Assembly: GCA_009741485.1 (NCBI GenBank)
Contig: CM019214.1
Span: 98,830 to 162,829 of the forward strand
Origin: Malurus cyaneus samueli
Lineage: Eukaryota; Chordata; Aves; Passeriformes; Maluridae
Reading direction: 5' to 3'
DNA: 64,000 nucleotides
Part shown: one piece after another, positions 12,041-22,367 of the stretch
Numbering within the stretch: the stretch's first letter is position 1
Layout of the letters: the number at the start of each line of letters is the position of its first letter
The notes under the pieces: generated by a model
Databases searched by the model: none
Told to the model about the DNA's origin: nothing
What the model saw: the letters and a program-made list of their open reading frames with translations, nothing else
Translations under genes and position numbers: made by a program

Positions 12041-15000
12041 TCATCTCTGGTGGTTTTATGCTTTTCTCCCGTTGCTCTGATAAATGGTGGCTCCAACCAG
12101 GAGCTGCTGGACTGGATGAGCTGGGGAGGAGGGAATCAGACAGGCTGCACCTGGGAGGAGCAAGGGGAAGATGTGAATGTAGGGATTTTTTTTGTGAGAT
12201 GTTATGCAGGTGGTCACACTCATGGCTCTGGTTTGGTTAAAGAAAAGAGATGTCAGAAAGAGATATTTTTTTCAATATCAACACAAAGCTATGTAAATCA
12301 AAATATAAATGTAGCTGCTGACCATGACAACCTAATGCAGATTCACATCTCTCTTCTAGACCTCTCCTGCTAGTATTATTTCCCACTTCTGCTCCAGTCA
12401 TGGCATTTTATTACTATGAACTTTGTAGCTTCTTTGGCTTCCTATGGTGATCTAGTAATGTGGTTGGGGTTTTATTCTTTTTTCTTGATTATCAAATCAA
12501 GACCAGCAGCAGGTAGTTTTGAACAGCTGGCTAAAAAGACTCCACATGTTCTTGCTTTTGACATTTATAAATGAATGAAACCAGTTATCAACATGGAGTA
12601 GGACGACAGAGAGCATTCACTAGCAAAAAAAAGCCCAAGCAAAACTCCTGTTGAAAATCCACCCTGGTGATTTTTGTATTATGTATCAGTGCCCTTAGAT
12701 TATTTGAACTAAATTTCTTTTTGTGATATTTTATAGAGGCATGCTTATAATCACACATAATTAGTTGAGTGAGAAAGAAACACTGACTTCCTAAAGAAAT
12801 ACAATAGATTTTTCAGATCTTTGTTTCAAAGCACAGTAAAAGGTGTCAGAAAACCCCCACGCTTGCAAGTTTCTGGCCCAAGACCAACCAGGGCCATGTA
12901 AAACTATCTGCTGAGGTCAGAAAAAGCAGACACCTGCATGTGTGACACTGAAATAGTAAACCCTGCTTCTCATCACAGAGCTGCTTCCAGACCTGCTTGG
13001 ATTCCTGGTGCTTTCAGTCAGAGCCACTCTGGTGTCTTCTCTGCCTGCAGTCCTCAGGTACCCCTTCAGACTGAGAGATAAACACATGGATGGGGCACTC
13101 TTCAAATCTCTGTGATCAAGAGTGTCTTTCCAATGGCTTCAAGTGGACTTTGGAGTAGGTCTTGGTGCTAGTGCCTATTATCTGAGCAGAGCAAAGCTTC
13201 ATGGAAGCAGAAACTAGCTGTATAAAACTTGGGAGCCACCCTAGGAGCTGGCTGCTATATTGATTACACAAATTAGAAGGTCTATTCCTTTCTTTTTTTT
13301 CAGAGGTAGGCATCAAAGCTCCGTAGTGTATTAAGCATTGTCTGTTAAGTATGATATAACAAAAAAAATACCACCTGGTTCTATTCAAACTTGTAGAAAA
13401 TTGGGATCTTAAGCATAGAAAAACCCTAAAATACTGAAGCACATCAGTGTCCCAGGGGCTCTCAACAACAGTAAGGTGGAAGAGCCAAAAAATAGGCTGT
13501 TTAAATCAGAGATGGCTGGAGACAGGTAGAGATGAACAAAAGACCTTGTAATTAAACGGCAATGTAAGAAAAACTCATTCAGAGCCTTTAGAGGAACACG
13601 TTGCAGATTAACAATCAGCTCCTGGGCTGCTTGAGGAAGCTGCAGATAAACCAGGGTAGGACTTTTGACCTCCCTGAGCTGTGTGACTCCTGTGGGTGCC
13701 ACAATCCCTCTTTAACACCCACACTGATGGTTTTGATTGCTGCGATCTGCAGGGGATGGTTGAACTCACAGCTCCAAGGTTATTTTTTCTGTGCTGTGGA
13801 CCTCACTCACCCTTTTTTGAACTGAAATTCCAAGACATCACAGTTCCTGGCAAAGCCTCTGCTTCACCTCAAATTCACCAGTGGCAGATGGTGACTGTAG
13901 GATCACAACCCCAATGAAAAAAGGGGAGAAAAAAGGGACAAAAAAGCTTCAGCTTGAGTTGCCTTGCATGACATAACTGCAGTTGCCTTCTTTCAAGATT
14001 TCTATTTTTTTTTTCCTTTAGTGTCTCATCTGAGGCTCTTTTCCTTGTTCCTCTAGCAAATTTGAGACTATTTATGTTTCTATTAATCTTCTATTAAGAC
14101 ATTTTTCATCTTTTGTTTTATGATCTCAGATCGGCTTTCCTTTGATCTTTTCTGTTAAGGCACTTCTCTGTGATATTTGGATATAACAAACTTTGAAACA
14201 AATTAGTCCTTGATTAGTCCCAGCCTGTTTCTCCTCTCTCTCTGCCTTTCCTTAAATTATCCCAAAAAATTCAGTGAAAAAACACATTTAAACTTAAAAC
14301 TTGAATTCTTGAGGTTGAAACATGTGCAGTGAGACTCAGCAATTTTTATCTGAGATGGGGTAGACAGCAGGTAGCATTTAGTGCATTCCCTTTTTCTTGA
14401 AATTGCTATCTGTATTTTTTTTACGTTGTTGTTTTGTACCTTTGCCATATCTGTATTGAAGAACACATTAGAAAAAAGAGGAAAAAGGAGGATGAAATGG
14501 ATTTTTTGCCTCTCTGGTGTAATTTCTTTCCCCCATTGGCTTCTGTGAAACGATCAAAGCCACCTACCACGATAGCAGGTTTAAAATGTGTTTGTCCTCT
14601 GGTTTCCTTCTGCCCTGCCTGAGCCTCTTTTTCCCTTTGCCATTTGCAGCACTGGTGGCTTCGTTATCAAGCAGAGGAACAGATAGTCCAGGTTTGAAAG
14701 GGTGGGCACTTTGCTCCTCATGCGACATAAAATAACAGATACAAAACACACAAAAAGAGGGTGAAAAAAAGAGAGAAAGAAGAATTTTATTGTGGGACAA
14801 GCCTCTTTTATCCACTTTAGCAACCAGAGTATACATTTGTGTCAAACATACATTGGTCAAGAGACAGCTGTTTAATTAGTAATCAGTACATAATTGGTGA
14901 GTTTGCAAAAGCTACAGTATTAGTAATGTTTATAATTTCCAGCCACCTGCATTATCAATTCTACATTCCAATCTCCTTTTCTCAACAGTAGCCAAGGTTG

Positions 15001-15720
15001 TGTTATTCCTCCTCCATGCAGGCTGTTAACATCCCTTTCTTTTCCCAGGCCTCAGTCATACACAATAATTGGCTGAGTTTCAGAATCAGGGCTTGTGGGG
15101 CCACTTTTTCCCCCCACACTCTCCTACTTTCCAAAACCCATGGACTGATAGTTTTGTCGCTGCTGACAGGCTCAGATTATCACATCACACTCACCCCAAA
15201 CAGCTGTAAAACATCTGGCTTTTCTGCACAGAAACATGGATTCGGGTGCACTCCCAAAACACTGAAAGGAAACATGCAAAAATAAGTCAGCTCAAGAGAG
15301 AAACCATGAGAACAATCATTCTCAGCCAGTGAAGGCAGCTGACAAAGGATTCATCAGTGACCTCCAGAAGTTCAGAAAATCAGTGGTAAAGTATGCTCTG
15401 CCACCACAGCATGGAGCTCTCTGGTGGATTTTCATGAAATCAAAATGATGCTGAAAATAGAAGGACCTCCCAATAGATTGTTTAGCACCAAGGAGGTACC
15501 AGTGCCTTTGGGAATCTGAATAAGAAATATGCAACAAGCTTATTGCATAAAGAATACAAGTAGTGTGAAAGGTGCTATCACCTGCAGGGACCTTCTACAT
15601 AGATCCAGTGAATCACAGGAAATCTGCTCTATCCCCCCAAAAAACACCTCCCCTGTGTACAGCAAAGAAAATGTCATATTGTGTTAAAATCAGTTAGTTA
15701 CTGGGATTTGTTGCTGAGAC

Positions 15721-15796
15721 CAAAAAAAAAAAACCAAAAAAAAAACAAAACCAAACAAAAAAATAAAACCCACCAAAAAAAAAAAAAAAAAAAAAA
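15721..15796. repeat. A-rich simple repeat, interrupted (CAAAA)n type
   Basis: Runs of A interrupted by C or CC (ACCAAAA, ACAAAACC) and ending in a long pure A run. Similar arrays occur at 27547-27637, 32572-32692 and 36050-36095. No retroposed sequence or target duplication is recognisable beside it. Confidence 0.9.
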
Positions 15797-16212
15797 CTGG
15801 AAAGAAAGCTACTATCTACAATCTTGGTATATTTAAATGTTTCCTTGATCTCATAAACAGCTAAAATACCAGTGTCCATTCTCTGAAAACACCTGTCAAG
15901 GAAGATTAAAACCAACATTACTTCCAGTCTAAAAATAAGCTCTGAAAAGCACTGTACTGAACGTATCTCTCAGTCATGCTTTGTTCCTTTTGCTCTGCTC
16001 TGGCACAAACGGGCTCTCAAACCAGCTGATAACACTGATCACCTTGCAGAGAGAGATAAAAAGGAGTCTCTTTTTGAGAAGACTGACAACTCTTCTCCCA
16101 GTCTTACCACTGGGAGAACAGCTTACACCTCTGGACACTGATTTCTAGACCCAGGAGAGTGAGGTGGCTCTGCTGCAATCACAACATGCCTCACCACAGG
16201 CAGGAAGTACAA

Positions 16213-16262
16213 AATTTCTGAAGAAAAATTACAGCAATTTCTGAAGAAAAATTACAGCAATT
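16213..16262. repeat. Two-copy 23-bp direct repeat
   Basis: A 23-bp unit beginning AATTTCTGAAG and ending TTACAGC occurs twice with no mismatch at 16213-16235 and 16236-16258. It is followed by the first four bases of a third copy. Perfect identity suggests a recent slippage or tandem duplication event. Confidence 0.9.
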
Positions 16263-16343
16263 CCAAAATCTAATTTTTTTTTCCTATTAGCACCTGTAAA
16301 TTGACCGCATAGACCAGTTCTGCTTAACAAGACAGGTCTTGAT

Positions 16344-16404
16344 TAAAATACCACTAAAATTGAGAGTCCTCTAGAACCACACTCTTAATTTTAGTGGTAT
16401 TTTA
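16344..16404. repeat. Inverted repeat: 24-bp arms, 13-nt loop
   Basis: The left arm (16344-16367) begins TAAAATACCACTAAAATT, and the right arm (16381-16404) ends AATTTTAGTGGTATTTTA. They are reverse complements except at one position, and that one is a G-U wobble in a plus-strand transcript, so RNA would fold into an unbroken 24-bp stem with the loop at 16368-16380. Such a hairpin can be a microRNA-like precursor, the remnant of a small inverted-repeat transposon, or chance. It lies about 180 bp from the primer-binding site of the neighbouring provirus remnant, but nothing links the two. Confidence 0.85.
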
Positions 16405-16580
16405 TTTATGTTTTACCCATACTGATGCTCTGACTTGCAGGAGACAGGTGAGATCGTGAGTTGGAGCCTCTCTGGTTCAATGCAGGGTTCCCAACAGACC
16501 TGTACAAACTTTATGCTACCACCAAAAAGTTCTCCATAGCTGTGTTGTGGGTTTAAAAACCTGATTTTTTTTTATTTCAT

Positions 16581-16598
16581 TTCCCGGCCAACGCACCA
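16581..16598 (-). other. Retroviral primer-binding site, tRNA-Gly(UCC)
   Basis: The plus strand reads TTCCCGGCCAACGCACCA, which equals the last 15 bases of vertebrate tRNA-Gly(UCC) plus the added CCA, as I recall that tRNA. On the minus strand this is TGGTGCGTTGGCCGGGAA, the form a primer-binding site takes directly downstream of a 5' LTR. It lies five bases from the CACCACA end of the LTR at 16604-17031 read on the minus strand. It therefore fixes the orientation of that LTR family and shows that this copy keeps a little internal leader. Almost no further internal sequence is recognisable to the left. Confidence 0.8.
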
Positions 16599-16603
16599 GA
16601 AAA

Positions 16604-17031
16604 TGTGGTGGTTTAGACTGTGCTGAAAATTAAAAGCACAGCAATCATCCAGTCTCCTCCTTATTGATCTTGAGTCTCCATTCCTTTCTTACATCTCTTC
16701 ACCCTCCTGCTCTGTTTTCCCAGTGCAAGATACTAAAACCTAAAAACTAACATGGCAGCCGCCCCTATCTTGTTTTGAATTCTTCTTAAATACCAGATAA
16801 TACGTCATCACAGAGGTGTAACCAACCTGTGCAATTGGCCCAGGCCTGATGGGCAGCCTGTCCATCACCATCAGAGCCATGATGGATTGGCTCTAAAACA
16901 CAGGGGGTAGGGCTCCTTTTGCTGGAGAAGAAGAAGGAGACAGCCCCTAGAACTTCTCACAGCAACCATCTTTGTGGTTTCTTGATCCCATCCCCCCACC
17001 ACCAAAAATCGGACCAAGTAAAACCATGACA
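16604..17031 (-). mobile_element. 5' LTR of a truncated provirus, family 1 copy B
   Basis: Matches the LTR at 600-1007 block by block and is about 20 bp longer because it keeps a segment near the TGTGGTGGTTTAG end. It begins TG and ends CCATGACA. The adjoining tRNA-Gly primer-binding site at 16581-16598 means it reads right to left, with U3 near 17031 and U5 near 16604. A near-consensus poly-A motif, CAATAAG on the minus strand around 16660, fits that orientation. The flanks AGAAA and AGCTG do not match, as expected if the element continued leftward and was then truncated. No gag, pol or env reading frame follows. A pairing with copy A as two ends of one provirus is unlikely, because the 15.5 kb between them is not viral. 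Confidence 0.8.
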
Positions 17032-20000
17032 AGCTGGAAGACAGATCTCTCAAATGGCTATTCAGACAGACTCAGAAATAGTGGAATTTAGGCAAATTCT
17101 AGGAAGTCTTACATGTCCAGAGCAGAGCAGAGGGACAGAATCCCCCCTCTTGACTGTTGGCCACACTTCTTTTGCTGCAGCCCATCAAAAGAGCGATGAG
17201 TTGATAATTCTGCTGCAGTGGTTGTCCCTGAGTGCTGCTACAAACCCTTCTAAACCACAGGGCTCAGAATACGTGGAAATTACGTGTAGTCTTCCAGGAA
17301 TCTTTCCATTTGTTATTCACCTCCAGTAGCAGGAAAGCCTTTCTCAGCTTTCCATTTTAAACACCAAATCAAGCTAAGCCTGAAGATTAACGTTTTCCTA
17401 TGCAAAATGAATGAATAATTAATTGTCATGGGATTTTTCTGCATAGTTCCCATCCCCGAGGAATTAGATGAGTCCTTGAGATTGAAAACAATTAATGAAC
17501 ACAGGATGTGCAGCCTTTGCATGAATATTTCGGATTGTTCCACATCATATTTTGCCAATAATCCCACTGTAGCTAAAGCACACATCCAAAACTCACAACT
17601 TACAGCACATGGGATGATGATACATTTCCAGTTATGCCCCAGATGTGATCACCTTTAATTTCAATTGAATACCTGACAACAATACACATCTAGCACGTAT
17701 TGCAGTGCCTGTGAGAGTCATTAGGGTGGGATGCAAATATTTGAAAGGAACAATGCACAGAATTTGGCAAGTGCTAATAGAAGTATTAAAACATCTGAAT
17801 AACAAGAGAGACGTTTACTGTTCCCCACAACAAAAGGGTTTAAAACTATTGTGCTCCTGAATTAAGCCCTAAATGTTCAGGAAATTGCAGTGTTACCACC
17901 CCTGAACTGCAACTCAGTGTCTCCCAACCACATTCTCACTGTCCATACTGGTGTCCCAATATCATAATTGTTCACTGCCCTAATTATTTATAAAAGGTAC
18001 CTTGGGATACATCCAGTCTAAACCCAAGAAGCACAAAGGATAGGATTGGTCTACAGTTAACTATTATGTCTCCATCCCTGATATTCTTCACTGCAGGCTC
18101 CCCGCTATTTTCTAGCACAGACTCCTTTATCTGGAAGCAGCTTGTTTTAATATGAAAAATACTTTGTGGCCTGTTGGTATCCTTACCCTAATGTTAAAGG
18201 AATCCCTTTCTTATCTGGAAAGTGCATGGCCACAATGAGTTTATCCCAATTGTGAGAGAACATATGTGTCAGTAACACGTAGAAGTGTAAATTTGTTTCA
18301 GTGGCTTTTGTGAGCTGAATGAACTCAAATTCCCAGAACATCTTGGCTGTTTCTTCCCATCTGTAGATGCTATACAGCAAATCCTAGCAATTAATGAGTA
18401 AACTTCCAAAAGACCTGAGTTTTCTTTCAATGGAGAGTCAAATGTTTGAAAAATGTTTTCAGTAATCAGTTCCCTGATGACATAAAACTGATCTGGAAAT
18501 TTCACATCCATTGTCATTGCAAAGTCAGCTCATGGTATCTTGAGGGCTGCTCCTGACAGTAGAAAATTAAGATGAATATAAAAGAAAAAAAAAAGCATCT
18601 TTAGAGTTGAACTGAAATAAAATTTCTCCCTCTGTTATGAAAACAGTGGCCCAAAAAAGCAGAAAGATCCAAGAAGTGTCCCAGCTGAAGGGGAAAACCC
18701 TTCCATTTGCACTCACAGTTTTCCAGATACCAGAGAAATCAGAGAAGAAATCTGGAAGAAGCCCCAGAGATATGAAAAGCTTCTGTGACCATGTTGTTCA
18801 CATTCTAAAACATAATCAGTGAGGAGACAATAATTCACAAATTCTGGTACTCCTGATATGCTGAACATGCTGGAATTAACTCAGCTCTGACTTTCAGAAT
18901 TGCTGCCTTTTGACTTTGAGATCAAAGCTTGCGTAGGTCACCAGGTAACCCAGGCTGGTTCATCTGTTTTCCCCTATCTTGTTTCTTGCCACATGTCACA
19001 TGAAAGGCATTAAACACACAGGCTCTAAGGAATCAAAATACCAGGCACTGCTGCAGAATTCTGCAAAAGTATGTCGACGAATCTTTTGGAAAAGGGGAAT
19101 GAATTCTGGTTGAATTTCTTAGGAAGAAGAATTGCAAAATATATTAGAGTCCTCTAGACCTCCATGCTCAAGGGACTGGTGTTCCAGCTGCTGTTTTGGG
19201 GAGTCTGAGGGAAAGGAAATCTTCATCTGCAGACTAAATCACCACCTTAAATTGTTCCTCCCCAACACAGGTGTCCTAAATGCTGCTGTTACTCTTTTGT
19301 GACAATTATGCTTTGTGTGAACAGGAACTTGTTTTATACAGTTCACTTATGCCCAGGAGAAAAAAATCTCACTGGTTTTGTGAACATTTCCAGAAGCAGT
19401 GTCCCTGAAGATGGCACATTGGGAAATGACATTATTTCACACTGCTGCATAGCAGCAATTGGCACCCTAGTCTGTCAAAGATATTACTCGAGCAACATAA
19501 AATAGCCAACACCCACAAGGAGAAACAGATTCCTATCCAAAAATATACCTCTGCAGAGTACCTGTTGTATTGCATTTAATCTAATTTACTAAAGGAGAGA
19601 TGAACTCCCTTGCTGCAATCCATCTATTTTTAAAAAGAGATTGGTGATTCAGCTGAATGGTGACTAAACCACTGACAAATTTCCCCTGTCAGCTTGTGTG
19701 TATAAAAAGATGCTTTGCTGGAATGTATCACCTGCAGATACCACTATCTTGTTGGAGTGATTGGGGGTTTTCCAGTCAATTAATACATTAATTATTATTT
19801 AAAATTATATGCATATGAAGCTTTTAGCACGTTTCTGAGAGCATCACAAGCCTTTCACTGTATTTTGTCTTCCCTGTCCGGCTGAGGAGGGGAGTGACAG
19901 AGTGGCTTTGGTGGGTGCCTGATGTTCAGCATGAGCCACAACAGAGAGATTGTAAAGCATGTATTACACATCATTGGCAGAAACTGCTTGTTTAATTAAT

Positions 20001-22317
20001 TTACTTTATATGAACTGAATCTATCTTCTGAAAGGATAAACAGAGATGCATTCCTGTGAACAGAAAAGCAGAGTCGTCCCCTCTTCTGAATATGTCTGCA
20101 ACCCAAAAGATGCAGGTTGAGCTGCCTGCCTTTGACAAGCACAGCATTACATCCATGGACCACAGATGACTCTGACACCTTCTCCAGCTGCTCCTGCCTG
20201 CAAACTTCCAGTTAATATAGCAGATTAAGGAGGGGAGAAGGAGTTCTTAATTTACATCAGCGGAGGGAAAGAAATTAAATCTGTAAAGTAAGCTAAACCG
20301 GAAAGGAAGTTGAGAAAACAGCTATTACAGTCCCTTGAGTGGGACACTTAATTACTCCATAACTCCTTTGGAAACAGCCTTTTGGGGACTATAGCAGAAG
20401 CTCATGCTCATGACATTTATCAGGATGTAAGTTTGAATATAATAATCCTGGCAGTTCACTAGTGGGTTTGCTTGGTCCTGAAAAACTGATTTCCTAGAAA
20501 ATGACTTTTTAAGATCTACCTGTAGTTCTGTCTGGTTTCTCTGATAATTTACAAGATGAGATAACTTGTTTTCTTGCCATGGTGAGACCAAGTCTTAGGA
20601 AGCACAGATGAATATTTGTCCTTCTCTTCACCTTGATTTTAAAATCTCCTAGCTTATATCAGTGAAACTTGTTACACATTTAATTAGCTATTTTGTTGAT
20701 GCAGAGTTAAAGACAGTGTAGTAAATAGTCTGTCTATTATTTCTGTCATCATAAGTCAATAATGAAAATTGTGTTGCTGAGAAGACAGCATATGCAAATA
20801 AATGTGCATATGATAGACTGCAAGCAGAATTCACTGGCACCTAATAGGTGTTAAATTGCTTTGGAGTGCTACTAAAAAAAGCAATATTATTAGGACGTTT
20901 TTCTTGCAAATGGGTTTTAGAAGCATACGGTCAGTGCTGTGTAACTGCAGTCTTATAATTAAAACTAAATAGGCTAGAAATTACAAGGTAGAAGAAAATA
21001 AAAGCTCAGCAGCAAGTATATTTATGGCTAAACATGGATTAGTGTGTGGTGTGGGTGCACCTAAATACTGTGCTCCAGCACTAGAGCTGCCAGAAATTAC
21101 CATTATGGCTTAGGAGGAACTGTGGTTGTCTAAGGAGGCCTGGGGGAAATGAATCCTTAGCTGGGGCTGGCATGAGTACAAATTAACCAATTACAGCACC
21201 TGTATCAATATGAGCATCCTGACTCATTGTTTAATGGGATAATTGGAATTCTGTGGAGGAAATAAAGTTGATTACAGGGATCAAACAGAGGGAAAGCTCT
21301 CTAACATTTGTTCCTTGCTTGTGACAAGCTGTAGCTCAGGGCCTGTGATGAGGCTGCTGACATGGAACAAACAGCACATGGGGAGTGAAAGGTCAGGTCA
21401 GTATTTTTTAGTGCTTACAATAAAATTGTCTACATGCTTGTCTAGGAAGAAACAGACAAAGCTCTGCACATGTGTAAGAATAAACTTGAAGTTGATATTC
21501 CAACTTTTCGTAGGTATCTGAGTTCCCAGAATGTCCTGGTTTCCCCTGATAAATTGGTTTTGGTATAATGCAATTCAGCAGGGGATTTTCCCATCACTTT
21601 ACGTGCATCTATAAAATAATTTACAATATAATCCTAGGTGTCTGCTCCTTGGTTTTGATGAGTGGATTTGCCCATGAAGACATATGATGAACAGATGGTG
21701 GAGCAGAAAAAGTCAGAGATGAGGGCCTGGTTGGGTTCTTCAATCCAAGAAAATAAGATGGGGATGATTACTCTCTATAAAGAGAAGAAAAACTGATCTC
21801 CAGAGAGAAGGAAGAATGGAAGGGAAAGTTACTGTATTCTCAGGAAACAATCTATCACAAAAGGCCAGCCAGAATATATTTGAAGAAGAAAATGAAAAGG
21901 CATCTGTGGCTTATTATGTCCAAATGTATGATTTCCTTTGAAGGATTCAAAATATTTTTGTCCAGCGGAAACTGAGGGCTACATAACTTTCTTGCATGTT
22001 TCTGAAGAGTAAACTGGTTATCTAGGAGAAAAAAAATAGAAAATCAAGTGCAATAAAAGACCTAGTGTTATCTTTTCTTCATGTGTCAGATGAAAGTTTT
22101 GGGTGCACAAGACTTGCCATATTTTATCTGGGATATCAACAGAGAAACAAAAAAGAACATCTAACACTATATTTATTTATTCCCCTTCTGCTGGTTTTTT
22201 AAAGTGAAATCTGGCAGCCACCTTTGGAGAGGGAGTTAAACTGAAACTATATCCTAAAAAATTCGAGGATATTATATCCATGGTCAAATATGGTTATACG
22301 GTATCCAGAGTCCAAAA
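17032..22317. other. Unique AT-rich non-coding DNA
   Basis: No supported exon, RNA gene or transposon. Parts look like conserved non-coding DNA in composition. For example, 20640-20900 holds ATTAGC-type homeodomain cores, an octamer-like ATGCAAAT (around 20793) and few CpGs. I cannot test conservation. Open frames (17054-17329, 17428-17658, 21243-21521 and others) are short and featureless. Confidence 0.5.
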
Positions 22318-22367
22318 ACTGGACTTGACCTTTAAAGTTTTTTTTCCAACCTACATGATTCTATGAG
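22318..22367 (+). mobile_element. CR1 retroposon, 3' end fragment
   Basis: Reads ACTGGACTTGACCTTTAAAG, then a T run, then CCAACCTACATGATTCTATG. This is the standard end of avian CR1 LINEs (GGACTYGATGATCTTTRAAGGTCCCTTCCAACC followed by the ATTCTATGA tail). Only the last ~50 bp is recognisable. CR1 copies are normally 5'-truncated, so this is an ordinary old insertion without coding capacity. Confidence 0.75.

Larger units (their letters stand above)
12041..16343. other. Unique non-coding DNA
   Basis: No exon, RNA gene or transposon that I recognise. The densest open frames (12917-13105, 13116-13442 and 13409-13702 on the minus strand, 14564-14860 on the minus strand) have no recognisable domain and overlap frames on the other strand, as expected by chance. 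Contains an A-rich simple repeat at 15721-15796 and a 23-bp direct duplication at 16213-16262, listed separately. Confidence 0.5.

Noticed and set aside
12086..12105. TGGTGGCTCCAACCAGGAGC as a primer-binding site downstream of a possible LTR
   Set aside because: It begins TGG but does not continue like the complement of any tRNA 3' end that I know.
600..17031. One 16-kb provirus bounded by the two family-1 LTRs
   Set aside because: Order and orientation allow it, but the internal 15.5 kb has no viral frames or polypurine tract, the outer flanks do not match, and copy A has its own near-duplicate flanks.
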